Shown one piece after another: positions 15,938 through 23,208 of a DNA stretch of 64,000 nt. Position 1 is the first letter of the stretch, and each line of letters starts with the position of its first letter. The translations under genes were made by a program, and so were the position numbers. The DNA comes from Amycolatopsis endophytica (GTDB lineage: Bacteria; Actinomycetota; Actinomycetes; Mycobacteriales; Pseudonocardiaceae). The notes under the pieces were generated by a model, which searched no databases, was not told the DNA's origin, and was given only the letters and a program-made list of their open reading frames with translations. The stretch covers positions 1,612,001 to 1,676,000 of the forward strand of contig NZ_JACCFK010000001.1 in assembly GCF_013410405.1 (NCBI RefSeq), in the 5' to 3' direction.

Positions 15938-17164
15938 GTGACCAACGAAACCCCCAGGGTGGACAGCGAGGTCGGGCCCCTGCGCGCCGTCCTGCTGCAC
16001 CGGCCGGGCAACGAGCTCACGAGGCTCACCCCGCGCAACAACGACAAGCTGCTCTTCGACTCGATCCCGTGGGTCGGCAAGGCCCAGGAGGAACACGACG
16101 CGTTCGCCGGCGTGCTGCGCTCCCGCGGCGTCGAGGTGCTCCTGCTGGCCGACGTGCTGCGGGAGGCACTGGCCGATCCGCGCGCGCACGCCGCCGGGGT
16201 GCGCGCCGCTGTCGACGACCTGCGGCTGGGCGAGGACCTCGGGGACGCCCTGCGCTCGCACCTGTCCGGCGTCGGCGCGACCACGCTGGCCGAGGTCCTG
16301 ATGGCCGGCCTGACGTTCGAGGAGCTGCCCGCCGCCGAGGGTGCGTCGCTGGTCCGCAAGATCCACCACCGGCACGACTTCGCCGTCGACCCGCTGCCGA
16401 ACCTGCTGTTCACACGCGATTCGTCGGTGTGGGTCGGTGACCGGGTGGCGATCTCGTCGCTGGCGATGCCCGCCCGCCGCCGCGAGACCGCGCTGCTCGA
16501 CCTCGTCTACGCCTACCACCCGCGCTTCTCCCACGCCGCCCGCGCGTACGGCGCGCACTCGGCGCCGGTCGAGGGCGGGGACGTCCTGCTGCTGGCGCCC
16601 GGCGTGCTGGCCGTCGGCATCGGTGAGCGCACCACGGCGGCCGGTGCCGAATCGCTGGCCCGTTCGCTGTTCGCCGACGACATCGCCCACACCGTGCTGG
16701 CCGTCCCGATCGCCCAGGCCCGCGCGACCATGCACCTGGACACCGTCTGCACGATGGTCGCCCCGGACGCCGTGGTGATGTACCCGCTGGCGCGCGACGA
16801 GCTGGTGGCCTTCACGCTCCGCCCGGACGGTGACGGTTCGCTGCGCGTGGACGGGCCCCAGCCATTCCTGCACGCGGCCGCCGAGGCGATGGACATCGAA
16901 AAACTGCGCGTGATCGACACCGGCCTCGATCCGGTGACCGCGGAGCGTGAGCAGTGGGACGACGGCAACAACACATTGGCCCTCGCGCCCGGTGTGGTGG
17001 TGGGTTACGAGCGCAACGTGGAGACCAACGCGCGGCTGGCGGAGGCCGGGATCGAGGTGCTGGCCATCGCCGGATCCGAGCTGGGCTCCGGCCGCGGCGG
17101 GCCGCGCTGCATGTCCTGTCCCGTGGTGCGCGATCCGATCGGCAATAAGGAAAGCCTTACTTAA
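15938..17164 (+). CDS. arcA: Arginine deiminase
   Basis: 408 residues, standard length. It hydrolyses arginine to citrulline and ammonia, the first step of the arginine deiminase pathway, in the cytosol. Motifs of the guanidino-modifying superfamily appear in order: '[17 protein letters not shown]' at the N-terminus, '[17 protein letters not shown]', '[20 protein letters not shown]', '[18 protein letters not shown]', '[20 protein letters not shown]' and the terminal '[16 protein letters not shown]', whose first Cys is the nucleophile. No arcB or arcC follows, so the rest of the pathway is elsewhere or absent. The start GTG is leaderless-like. The stop codon lies inside an iron box belonging to the ferritin gene. 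Confidence 0.95.
   Translation: MTNETPRVDSEVGPLRAVLLHRPGNELTRLTPRNNDKLLFDSIPWVGKAQEEHDAFAGVLRSRGVEVLLLADVLREALADPRAHAAGVRAAVDDLRLGEDLGDALRSHLSGVGATTLAEVLMAGLTFEELPAAEGASLVRKIHHRHDFAVDPLPNLLFTRDSSVWVGDRVAISSLAMPARRRETALLDLVYAYHPRFSHAARAYGAHSAPVEGGDVLLLAPGVLAVGIGERTTAAGAESLARSLFADDIAHTVLAVPIAQARATMHLDTVCTMVAPDAVVMYPLARDELVAFTLRPDGDGSLRVDGPQPFLHAAAEAMDIEKLRVIDTGLDPVTAEREQWDDGNNTLALAPGVVVGYERNVETNARLAEAGIEVLAIAGSELGSGRGGPRCMSCPVVRDPIGNKESLT
17146..17164. promoter_or_regulatory. Distal IdeR-like iron box of ferritin
   Basis: Read on the minus strand, TTAAGTAAGGCTTTCCTTA matches the iron box TTAGGTTAGGCTAACCTAA at 14 of 19 positions. It overlaps the arcA stop codon and is centred 118 bases upstream of the ferritin start. 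Confidence 0.5.
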
Positions 17165-17192
17165 ATAAGCGCTCGAATAAGCACTGCCTCAT

Positions 17193-17211
17193 CTCGGTAA
17201 GGCTATCCAAA
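17193..17211 (+). promoter_or_regulatory. Proximal IdeR-like iron box of ferritin
   Basis: CTCGGTAAGGCTATCCAAA matches the iron-box consensus at 14 of 19 positions. Its centre is 47 bases from the distal box and about 60 bases before the ferritin -10 element, an activator-like position as known for IdeR at mycobacterial bfrB. Confidence 0.5.
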
Positions 17212-17260
17212 CGAAACGCGAATCACCAGGCCCGAATGGTTATCGATCAGTGAATTGGCC

Positions 17261-17266
17261 TATTCT
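17261..17266 (+). promoter_or_regulatory. -10 element of ferritin, probable leaderless start
   Basis: TATTCT followed by six bases and ATG 17273. There is no good -35 hexamer, which is consistent with a promoter needing an activator. Confidence 0.5.
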
Positions 17267-17272
17267 GGTGTC

Positions 17273-17821
17273 ATGGCGATGCTGAAGAAGGAACCGCGCT
17301 CCAAGTTCTACGAGCTGCTGCAGCAGCAGATCCACAACGAGTTCAACGCGTCACAGCAGTACGTGGCGCTGGCGGTCTGGTTCGACAACGAGGACCTGCC
17401 CCAGCTGGCGAAGCACTTCTACCGCCAGGCGGTGGAGGAGCGCAACCACGCGCTCGCGCTCGTGCAGTACATGATGGACACCGACCACCACGTCGAGGTC
17501 CCCTCGACCGGCGACGTGCGCAACGACTTCGCCGAGCCGGTCGAACTGGTCGAGCTCGCGCTGGAGCAGGAGAAGGAGGTCGCCGCCGACTTCAAGACCC
17601 TGCTCAAGGCGGCGCGCGCCGAGGAGGACTATCAGGCCGAGCAGTTCCTGCACTGGTTCCTCAAGGAGCAGGTCGAGGAGGTGTCGCAGATGAGCACGCT
17701 GCTGAACGTGGTCAAGCGCGCCAACGGCAACCTCTTCGACGTGGAGACCTGGCTGGCCCGCGAGTCCGTCGGCGACGGTGGCGACCCGGACATGCCGCCG
17801 GTCGCCGGGGGCGCCCTGTAG
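17273..17821 (+). CDS. Ferritin (non-haem, Ftn/BfrB type)
   Basis: 182 residues, a four-helix bundle that stores iron as a 24-subunit shell. Ferroxidase-site residues are visible: Glu in 'QQIHNEFNASQQYVALAVWF', the 'RQAVEERNHALALV' Glu/His pair, Glu in 'LVELALEQEKEVAADFKTLL' and Gln/Glu in 'QAEQFLHWFLKEQVEEVSQM'. The C-terminal extension 'DVETWLARESVGDGGDPDMP' resembles the tail of mycobacterial BfrB. Two IdeR-like boxes lie upstream at activator positions, predicting induction when iron is plentiful. The start is ATG 17273 (leaderless), although the frame opens at 17255. A strong hairpin terminator follows. Confidence 0.93.
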   Translation: MAMLKKEPRSKFYELLQQQIHNEFNASQQYVALAVWFDNEDLPQLAKHFYRQAVEERNHALALVQYMMDTDHHVEVPSTGDVRNDFAEPVELVELALEQEKEVAADFKTLLKAARAEEDYQAEQFLHWFLKEQVEEVSQMSTLLNVVKRANGNLFDVETWLARESVGDGGDPDMPPVAGGAL

Positions 17822-17860
17822 GACGGACGCGGCAGGACCGCCATACCGCGGAGCGCAGGA

Positions 17861-17892
17861 GGCCCGGGCCGGTGCGGCCCGGGCCCTTCTCT
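17861..17892. terminator. Bidirectional hairpin terminator after ferritin
   Basis: A perfect ten-base stem GGCCCGGGCC with loop GGTGC and CTTCTCT on its 3' side. It lies between the convergent ferritin and proline-rich genes and can serve both. Confidence 0.7.
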
Positions 17893-17909
17893 GTCAGCAG
17901 CACGGCCCG

Positions 17910-18734
17910 TCAGCACCCCGGCGCGGCGACCAGTTCCCAGTGCACGACGGTCTCGGCGGAATTGACGTAGAACGTGTAATGCGCACCCGATCCGGTGGCC
18001 GCGCTGTAATTACCCGCACCGGCCGTCAAATCAGGATAGGCATTCCTCAGTTCGGTCACCGTGGATCCGGTCCCCACGTTTTCCGGGCTGCGCGCGCCGG
18101 TCGCGGTGAAGACCACCACTCCCCCGGTCGGGGAAATCGTCACGCTCGCCACGGATCCGGTGCCCTCGGTGAGGCGGTAGACGGTGCACTCGGCCGGGGC
18201 CGCTCCGGCGCCCGCGAGCATGCCGGTGGCTTTGGCGTCGTCGAAGCTCATCCCCAGCCGCAACGCCGCGTAACCGGTCGGGCCCAGGACGGCCGCCACG
18301 GCCGCGGGCGCCGGACGGGCCGAGGAGCGGCCGCTGGTCGACTTCGGCGGCTGTGTGGCGGGCGCGCTGGTGGGCGGCACCGGGACCCCGCTCGGCGGCA
18401 GCCCGGTACTGGTCGGCGGCGGGACCGGTTCCGACGGGAACGTCGGGGGCACCACGACCGGGCCCGGCGCGGAGGTCGTCGGTGCCCGCGGGGCGGTCGT
18501 GGACGGGGCCGCCTCGTGCACGGCCGGGTCCGGGCTGGCGACCAGAAGCCCGGCGGAGACCAGCACGGCAGCGGTGAGGACGCCACCGGAGACGGCCAGT
18601 GCGTTGCGCCGCCGACGCCGTCGGCGGATACCGGACAGGATCGCGTCCCCGGCGTCCGGCGCGGCGTGGACGGCGAGCCGTTCGTCGTCGAACAGCCGCC
18701 GCAGCTCGGCACCGAGCTCGTCGTCGGGGTTCAC
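17910..18734 (-). CDS. Proline/threonine-rich single-pass membrane protein, sigma-factor partner
   Basis: 274 residues. A short cytosolic N-terminus ('DDELGAELRRLFDDERLAVH', then basic 'RRRRRRN') precedes one membrane helix 'ALAVSGGVLTAAVLVSAGLL' near residue 50. A roughly 80-residue Pro/Thr/Ser linker leads to an extracellular domain of about 120 residues ('GYAALRLGMSFDDAKATGML', 'CTVYRL', 'GARSPENVGTGSTVTELRNA', terminal 'WELVAAPGC') with two Cys that may pair. The sigma-factor stop overlaps its GTG start as GTGA and a GGAGGGAGGGA lies eight bases ahead, so the pair is co-translated. This placement suggests an anti-sigma or signal-receiving role, although no classical ZAS zinc finger is present. 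Confidence 0.78.
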   Translation of the reverse strand: MNPDDELGAELRRLFDDERLAVHAAPDAGDAILSGIRRRRRRRNALAVSGGVLTAAVLVSAGLLVASPDPAVHEAAPSTTAPRAPTTSAPGPVVVPPTFPSEPVPPPTSTGLPPSGVPVPPTSAPATQPPKSTSGRSSARPAPAAVAAVLGPTGYAALRLGMSFDDAKATGMLAGAGAAPAECTVYRLTEGTGSVASVTISPTGGVVVFTATGARSPENVGTGSTVTELRNAYPDLTAGAGNYSAATGSGAHYTFYVNSAETVVHWELVAAPGC

Positions 18735-19234
18735 CGCTGGTCCCTCCCTCCGGACACCGAGCCGATCTTGGTGCGCAGCGACGCGATGGCCTTGCTGGCC
18801 TGGCTCTTCACCGTGCCCGCGCTGATCCCGAGCGAGCTGGCGATCTCCGCCTCGGACAGGCCCTCGTAGTAGCGGAGCACGATCACCGCGCGCTGACGCG
18901 GCGGCAGTTCGCGGAGCGCCTGCCACAACGGCTCGTGCTCGAACGGGTCGACCGGTTCGTCCGTGCGCTGCTCGGGCAGTTCGGCGACCAGGTTCTCCCG
19001 GCGCAGGCGTCGCCAGCGGCTGATGTGCGCGTTGGCCATGGCGCGGCGGATGTAGGCGAGCGGGTCGGCGGCCTTGCGCTGCACGTGGGTCCAGCGGGAA
19101 CCGATCTTCTCCAGCACCGTCTGCACCAGGTCGGCGGCGTCGTGCGGGTTGCCGGTGAGCGCGTGGCCGTAGCGGAGCAGGCCGGGCAGGTTCGCCTGCA
19201 CGAACTCTCCGAAGTCCGCGAGCTCGTCGCTCAC
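18731..19234 (-). CDS. SigE-family ECF RNA polymerase sigma factor
   Basis: 167 residues with sigma region 2 ('FGEFVQANLPGLLRYGHALT', 'DAADLVQTVLEKIGSRW', 'PLAYIRRAMANAHISRWRRL') and region 4 ('LPPRQRAVIVLRYYEGLSEA', 'EIASSLGISAGTVKSQASKA'). This arrangement is the actinobacterial SigE family of group IV sigma factors. It directs a small regulon, probably envelope- or stress-related. The start GTG 19234 has GGGGAGGGGG about six bases upstream; the open frame beyond it is not conserved-looking. It is co-translated with the downstream membrane protein. A CAACC-N16-CGTGG sequence upstream may be an autoregulated promoter. Confidence 0.9.
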   Translation of the reverse strand: MSDELADFGEFVQANLPGLLRYGHALTGNPHDAADLVQTVLEKIGSRWTHVQRKAADPLAYIRRAMANAHISRWRRLRRENLVAELPEQRTDEPVDPFEHEPLWQALRELPPRQRAVIVLRYYEGLSEAEIASSLGISAGTVKSQASKAIASLRTKIGSVSGGRDQR

Positions 19235-19340
19235 CGATGACCCCCTCCCCGCCGCGCGGCCGCCTCCCCAGGCGAGGGCCGGCGCGGTCGAGGTCACCGT
19301 ATCCCCTCCTCCGACCGTGCGTCTTGTTCCTTCACCGAGA

Positions 19341-19366
19341 CCACGCATGGACGCCCCCTCAGGTTG
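19341..19366 (-). promoter_or_regulatory. Possible ECF-type promoter of the sigma-factor gene
   Basis: On the minus strand CAACC (19366-19362) and CGTGG (19345-19341) are 16 bases apart, resembling ECF -35 (AACC) and -10 (CGT) elements. CCTCAGGT is repeated at 19357-19364 and 19372-19379 in the same place. Confidence 0.25.
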
Positions 19367-19386
19367 TCCGACCTCAGGTGGACGCC

Positions 19387-19737
19387 TCAGCGGGGGTCCC
19401 GTTGCGCCAAACTCGCGGGTAGCCGGAAGGTGCCGTCGGGGCCTGGCGGGAACGGGTGCACGGCCACCACGGCTTCGACCGGAATGCGGCCGTAGACATG
19501 CGGAAACACGACTCCTTCTGGGTGAGGAGGTTCGCCGGTCTCCCAGCGCAGCGGCACGTCCAGGCGGGCCGGGTCGATTTCCAGCAGCACCAGGTCCGTG
19601 CGGCCGCGATAGAGCGCGTTCGCCGGGATCGCCACCGTGCCCGGGTCGGAGCAGTGGATGAACCCGACGGTGTCGAGGGACGGGGCGCGGTAGTCCTCGC
19701 CCCTCCACTCGTCCGCGCCGCAGAGGTGCAGGATCAC
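19387..19737 (-). CDS. DUF952-domain protein
   Basis: 116 residues. The opening 'ILHLCGADEWRGEDYRAPSL' and 'GFIHCSDPGTVAIPANALYR' are the DUF952 hallmarks, including the conserved FIHCS. 'LVLLEIDPARLDVPLRWE' and 'FPHVYGRIPVEAVVAVHPFP' complete the fold. The biochemical function is unknown; the fold is related to glutathione-S-transferase-like or ADP-ribosyl-type small domains in some descriptions, which I cannot confirm here. GTG 19737 overlaps the stop of the DUF5926 gene by one base (TAGTG), so the two are coupled. Confidence 0.85.
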   Translation of the reverse strand: MILHLCGADEWRGEDYRAPSLDTVGFIHCSDPGTVAIPANALYRGRTDLVLLEIDPARLDVPLRWETGEPPHPEGVVFPHVYGRIPVEAVVAVHPFPPGPDGTFRLPASLAQRDPR

Positions 19738-20612
19738 TAGCGCAGTGTCAGCTGGCGGCCGACGAGACCGTCGCGGGCACGTCGTTCCGTGGCGGTCAGC
19801 GGTTCGGCGTCCACGGATTTCAGCGCCTCCTCCAGCCGGGCGCCGAGCTGCTCGGCCGGCTCGGCCCACTCGCGGGCGTGCGCCTCCGGGTCGAGGTCCC
19901 ACACCGGCACCAGCAGGCCGTGCGCGCGGAACGACCCGGCGTAGCGGGAGCCCTCACCGAGCGACAGCTCGCCCGCCGCGGACAGTCGCGCAAGCGCTTG
20001 CATCAGGCGGCCTTCGGGCTCGCGCCGCACCCACCGCAGGTGCGCCTTCTCCCCGGCCAGCACCCAGTACGAGCCGGTGCCGAGGCGCTCCGTCGGCATG
20101 ATCGCCTCGTTGGCCCGCTCCAGCGACACCTTGACCTCGCCGCTGGGGTCGGTGTCCTCGGGCAGCCACCAGTCGAAGTTCGGGTGCAGGGTGACGTCCG
20201 GTTCGGCGTCGGCCACCAGCAGGTCCTGCAGGCGCTCACCCTCGGCGGGGGCGCTCGTGGTGTCCGGCACCGGCAGCACGTCGCCCGGCTCGGCGTCCAG
20301 CGCCCAGCGGATCGCGCGGCCGAGGTCGCGGCTCACGTCGCTGGACCGGGTCTGCACCTGCAGCCCGACGAAGACCTCACCGTCGGAGCGCACGAACGCG
20401 GCGGCGGCCATCGGCAGCACGGTCGCGAGGGTGACCGGACGCTCCGGCTCGTCCACGAGGGACAGCGGCGCGGTGGCCGACGGCACGAACTCACGCAGCG
20501 CGATCAGCTCCGGCTCCGCGGCCAGCCCCTCGAACGGCTGCCCCACGAACACGTCGCGGATCTTCGGTGCCTTGTCCTTCTTCGGACCGCGCTTGCGTGC
20601 GCCCTTGCCCAT
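19737..20612 (-). CDS. DUF5926-family protein
   Basis: 291 residues, soluble. A basic N-terminus 'MGKGARKRGPKKDKAPKIRD' is followed by 'VFVGQPFEGLAAEPELIALR' and 'EFVPSATAPLSL', the signature of the actinobacterial DUF5926 family. Several relatives carry a SecC-type zinc motif near the N-terminus; this one does not. The middle 'AAAFVRSDGEVFVGLQVQTR' and 'DWWLPEDTDPSGEVKVSLER' fit the family. Function is unknown. GGAGG lies five to six bases before ATG 20612. It is the first gene of a two-gene unit with the DUF952 protein. Confidence 0.75.
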   Translation of the reverse strand: MGKGARKRGPKKDKAPKIRDVFVGQPFEGLAAEPELIALREFVPSATAPLSLVDEPERPVTLATVLPMAAAAFVRSDGEVFVGLQVQTRSSDVSRDLGRAIRWALDAEPGDVLPVPDTTSAPAEGERLQDLLVADAEPDVTLHPNFDWWLPEDTDPSGEVKVSLERANEAIMPTERLGTGSYWVLAGEKAHLRWVRREPEGRLMQALARLSAAGELSLGEGSRYAGSFRAHGLLVPVWDLDPEAHAREWAEPAEQLGARLEEALKSVDAEPLTATERRARDGLVGRQLTLR

Positions 20613-20678
20613 TTCGCCTCCTCGTAACGCCTGGCCGCAGACGCTACCGAACAGCGCACGGCGCGACGGACCGGGGAT

Positions 20679-20684
20679 TAGGCT
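20679..20684 (+). promoter_or_regulatory. -10 element of a probable leaderless promoter (P450)
   Basis: TAGGCT followed by seven bases and GTG 20692; no ribosome-binding site. Confidence 0.4.
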
Positions 20685-20691
20685 CGTGGTC

Positions 20692-21846
20692 GTGTTCGAT
20701 CCCCGTGACCCGGCCTTCCTCGCCGACCCGTATCCCGAATTCGCCCGCCTGCGCGCGCAAGCGCCGGTGCACCGGCACGACGGGCTCGGCCTGGCGATCG
20801 CGGTGTCGCACAGTGCCGCTTCGGCCGTGCTGCGGCACCGCGGGCTCGGCCGGATCTGGACCGACGCGAGCCCAGCCGAGCAGTTCGTCTCGTTCAACCT
20901 GCTGCACCGGAACTCGTTGCTGGAGAACGAACCCCCGGTGCACACGCGGCTGCGCCGGTCGATTTCGTCGGCTTTCGGGCGCGGGCACGTGGAGCGGTTG
21001 CGGCCCACGGTCATGAAGCTGGCGGACGGGCTGGTGGAGAAGCTGGCCGTGGCGGGGTCGGGTGACCTGCTGGAGGTGCTCGCGCAGCCACTGCCGGTCG
21101 CGGTGATCTCCGAGCTGCTGGACGTGCCGGAGGCCGACCGGCCGCGGCTGGTCCCCTGGTCGAACGCGATCGTGAAGATGTACGAGTACGGGTTGTCCGC
21201 GGAGGGCAGGGCGGCCGCCGAGCGCGCGGCGACCGAGTTCGTGCAGTTCCTGCGTGAGCTGGCCGCGCGGCGCCGCCGCGAGCCGGGCGAGGACCTGATC
21301 ACGGATCTGCTGGCTGCCGAGCTCAGCGAGGACGAGGTGGTCGCCACCGCCGTCCTGCTGCTGATGGCGGGGCACGAGGCCACGGTCAACGTGATCGGCA
21401 ACGGCGTGCGGGCCCTGCTCCGGAACCCGGACCAGTGGCAGCGCCTCGTCGAAGACCCGGACCTGGTGGACACCGCCGTCGAGGAGCTGATCCGCTTCGA
21501 CGCGCCGCTGCAGTTGTTCGAGCGGACCGCGACCGAGGACGTCGAAATCGCCGGTTTCCGCGTGGCGCAGGGCGAAAAGATCGCGGCGCTGCTCGGCGCC
21601 GCCGCCCGCGATCCGCAAGCGTTCACCGATCCGGATGCACTCGACGTGGGCCGGACCGAGGGCACGCATCTCGGTTTCGGCGCCGGGATCCACTACTGCA
21701 TCGGCGCGCCGCTGGCGCGGATCGAGATCGCGGCTGCGCTGTCCGCCCTGATCCGGCGGCTGCCCGGGCTGCGGCTCACGGCCGAACCGGAGCGGCGGCC
21801 GGAGTTCGTCATCCGCGGCTTGCGGAACCTGCCGGTGACGGCGTGA
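20692..21846 (+). CDS. Cytochrome P450
   Basis: 384 residues, the usual size for a soluble bacterial P450. The I-helix oxygen-activation motif is 'LLLMAGHEATVNVIGNGVRA' (AGHEAT). The K-helix ExxR lies in 'EELIRFDAPLQLFERTATED' and the haem-binding loop is 'HLGFGAGIHYCIGAPLARIE', whose Cys is the proximal haem ligand. It uses ferredoxin-type partners; none is encoded nearby. The substrate is unknown. There is no adjacent biosynthetic cluster; the neighbours are a tautomerase and a LysR regulator. GTG 20692 is chosen on the leaderless promoter. The last 38 bases overlap the convergent tautomerase gene. Confidence 0.95.
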   Translation: MFDPRDPAFLADPYPEFARLRAQAPVHRHDGLGLAIAVSHSAASAVLRHRGLGRIWTDASPAEQFVSFNLLHRNSLLENEPPVHTRLRRSISSAFGRGHVERLRPTVMKLADGLVEKLAVAGSGDLLEVLAQPLPVAVISELLDVPEADRPRLVPWSNAIVKMYEYGLSAEGRAAAERAATEFVQFLRELAARRRREPGEDLITDLLAAELSEDEVVATAVLLLMAGHEATVNVIGNGVRALLRNPDQWQRLVEDPDLVDTAVEELIRFDAPLQLFERTATEDVEIAGFRVAQGEKIAALLGAAARDPQAFTDPDALDVGRTEGTHLGFGAGIHYCIGAPLARIEIAAALSALIRRLPGLRLTAEPERRPEFVIRGLRNLPVTA

Positions 21847-22246
21847 CCGTCATGCGCTCGTCGTAGCCGGTCTCGGGATCGACCATCCGGCCTGCCGCCC
21901 ACCAGTTCTCACTGTTCGTCTCCACCACGCACAGCAGGACGTCCTCGGCCGGGACGTCGGCGTAGAGCCGCAGGTTGGCGACGATCGCGGCGAACAGCCG
22001 CGCCTTCTCGTCCGGTGTGCGGTTGTTGAAGAACAGCTGGATGGCCAGGACGCGCTCGCCCCGCCGCAGACCGAACGCGACCGGCTGCATCTGCACGTTG
22101 TCGTGGTCGAACTCGTGGAAGAAGTGGAACTGGTCGTCGTGCGGGATCTTCAGGATGTCGACCATCGACCGGTGGATGCCGAGCGAGACGTTCCGCCGGA
22201 ACTCCGGGGTGGTTCCCTTGCGCAGATGGATGTTGACCCAAGGCAT
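21809..22246 (-). CDS. Tautomerase-family protein (4-oxalocrotonate tautomerase superfamily)
   Basis: 145 residues. It begins Met-Pro ('MPWVNIHLRKGTTPEFRRNV'), so removal of Met would expose the catalytic N-terminal proline of this superfamily. 'SLGIHRSMVDILKIPHDDQF' and 'RGERVLAIQLFFNNRTPDEK' continue the two beta-alpha-beta units, and a C-terminal extension follows ('LCVVETNSENWWAAGRM'). It probably tautomerises or dehalogenates a small keto/enol acid. ATG 22246 is preferred over the longer frame because TAGCGT lies seven bases ahead, giving a leaderless mRNA with the exact Pro1 start. It is divergent from the LysR gene, a likely regulator. Confidence 0.85.
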   Translation of the reverse strand: MPWVNIHLRKGTTPEFRRNVSLGIHRSMVDILKIPHDDQFHFFHEFDHDNVQMQPVAFGLRRGERVLAIQLFFNNRTPDEKARLFAAIVANLRLYADVPAEDVLLCVVETNSENWWAAGRMVDPETGYDERMTVTPSPAGSASRG

Positions 22247-22253
22247 GCCAGTC

Positions 22254-22259
22254 ACGCTA
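22254..22259 (-). promoter_or_regulatory. -10 element of a probable leaderless promoter (tautomerase)
   Basis: TAGCGT on the minus strand, seven bases before ATG 22246. Confidence 0.45.
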
Positions 22260-22303
22260 GGAGCGGAATCGGCATTCCTCCAGCGAATGATCCGCATGAC
22301 CAA

Positions 22304-22309
22304 TATGCT
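22304..22309 (+). promoter_or_regulatory. -10 element of a probable leaderless promoter (lysR)
   Basis: TATGCT followed by eight bases and ATG 22318. The 71-base gap between tautomerase and LysR starts should also hold the LysR operator, which I cannot define. Confidence 0.4.
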
Positions 22310-22317
22310 TGCGATTC

Positions 22318-23208
22318 ATGTTCCGCGACGTGACGCTGACCGGTCTCCGCGTGCTGCGCGAGGTGGCGGAGCGCGGCACCTTCACCGCGGCCGCCGAAGC
22401 CCTGGGCTACACGCAGTCGGCGGTGTCGCGTCAGGTGGCGGCACTGGAGCAGGCGGCCGGTGCCCGGTTGTTCGATCGGCATCGCGAACGGACGCGGCTG
22501 ACCACGGCGGGCCGGATGCTGCTGCGTCACGCCGTTGTCGCTCTCGACGCGCTCGACGCCGCGGACCGGGAGTTGCGCGGCGTCGAGGGCGGCCGGGTGC
22601 GGCTGGGTTTCTTCGCGACCGCCGGTGCCGTACTCGCGCCGCGCGCGCTGGCGGCGGTCGGCGGCCTGCGGATCGTGACGCGTGAGGGACCCACGCCGTC
22701 GCTGGTGCGGGCGCTGCGCGGCGGCACTCTGGACGTCGTCCTGCTGTCCTCGCGCCCGCCGCACCGCTCACCCGACACCGACGCGCCGCCGCTGCACGTC
22801 GAACCGTTGCTGGAGACGCGGCTCGCCGTCGCCGTACCCGCCGACGCCCGCTTCGGTGAGCACGTAACGGCCGGAGAAATCGCGGCCGAGCCGTGGATCG
22901 CGAGCCCGGCGGCGGCGGACGAGCCGCTGCTCGGGGTGTGGCCGGGGCTGCCCGGACGCCCGCCGGTGGCGCACACGGTCCGCGACTGGCTGACGAAACT
23001 GCAGTTGGTGGCGTCGGGCGCGGGTGTCACCACGGTCCCGCCCGACCTGCTGCCGGTTCTTCCCGCCGGGGTGCGGCTGGTGACGATCGACGACGTGGCC
23101 GAGGAGGTGCGGCGCGTCAACCTGGTCCGCCTGCCGGGCGCGCCCACGCCCGCGGTCGACGCGCTGACACACGCCCTGCGAGACGCCGCGGCCGAGCTGA
23201 TGGCCTAG
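22318..23208 (+). CDS. LysR-family transcriptional regulator
   Basis: 296 residues. The N-terminal HTH is 'LTGLRVLREVAERGTFTAAA', 'EALGYTQSAVSRQVAALEQA' and 'AGARLFDRHRERTRLTTAG', followed by the linker helix and a periplasmic-binding-like effector domain ('VRLGFFATAGAVLAPRALAA', 'LDVVLLSSRPP', 'GAGVTTVPPDLLPVLPAGVR'). It is divergent from the tautomerase gene, which it probably controls in response to a small acid. An in-frame TTG at 22309 exists, but ATG 22318 fits the -10 element. Its stop overlaps the stop of the convergent DUF4328 gene. Confidence 0.92.
   Translation: MFRDVTLTGLRVLREVAERGTFTAAAEALGYTQSAVSRQVAALEQAAGARLFDRHRERTRLTTAGRMLLRHAVVALDALDAADRELRGVEGGRVRLGFFATAGAVLAPRALAAVGGLRIVTREGPTPSLVRALRGGTLDVVLLSSRPPHRSPDTDAPPLHVEPLLETRLAVAVPADARFGEHVTAGEIAAEPWIASPAAADEPLLGVWPGLPGRPPVAHTVRDWLTKLQLVASGAGVTTVPPDLLPVLPAGVRLVTIDDVAEEVRRVNLVRLPGAPTPAVDALTHALRDAAAELMA

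Noticed and set aside
17910..18926. Longer 338-codon frame for the proline-rich protein
   Set aside because: The extra part is an out-of-frame reading of the sigma-factor end; the GTG at 18734 has a strong ribosome-binding site and overlaps the sigma stop.
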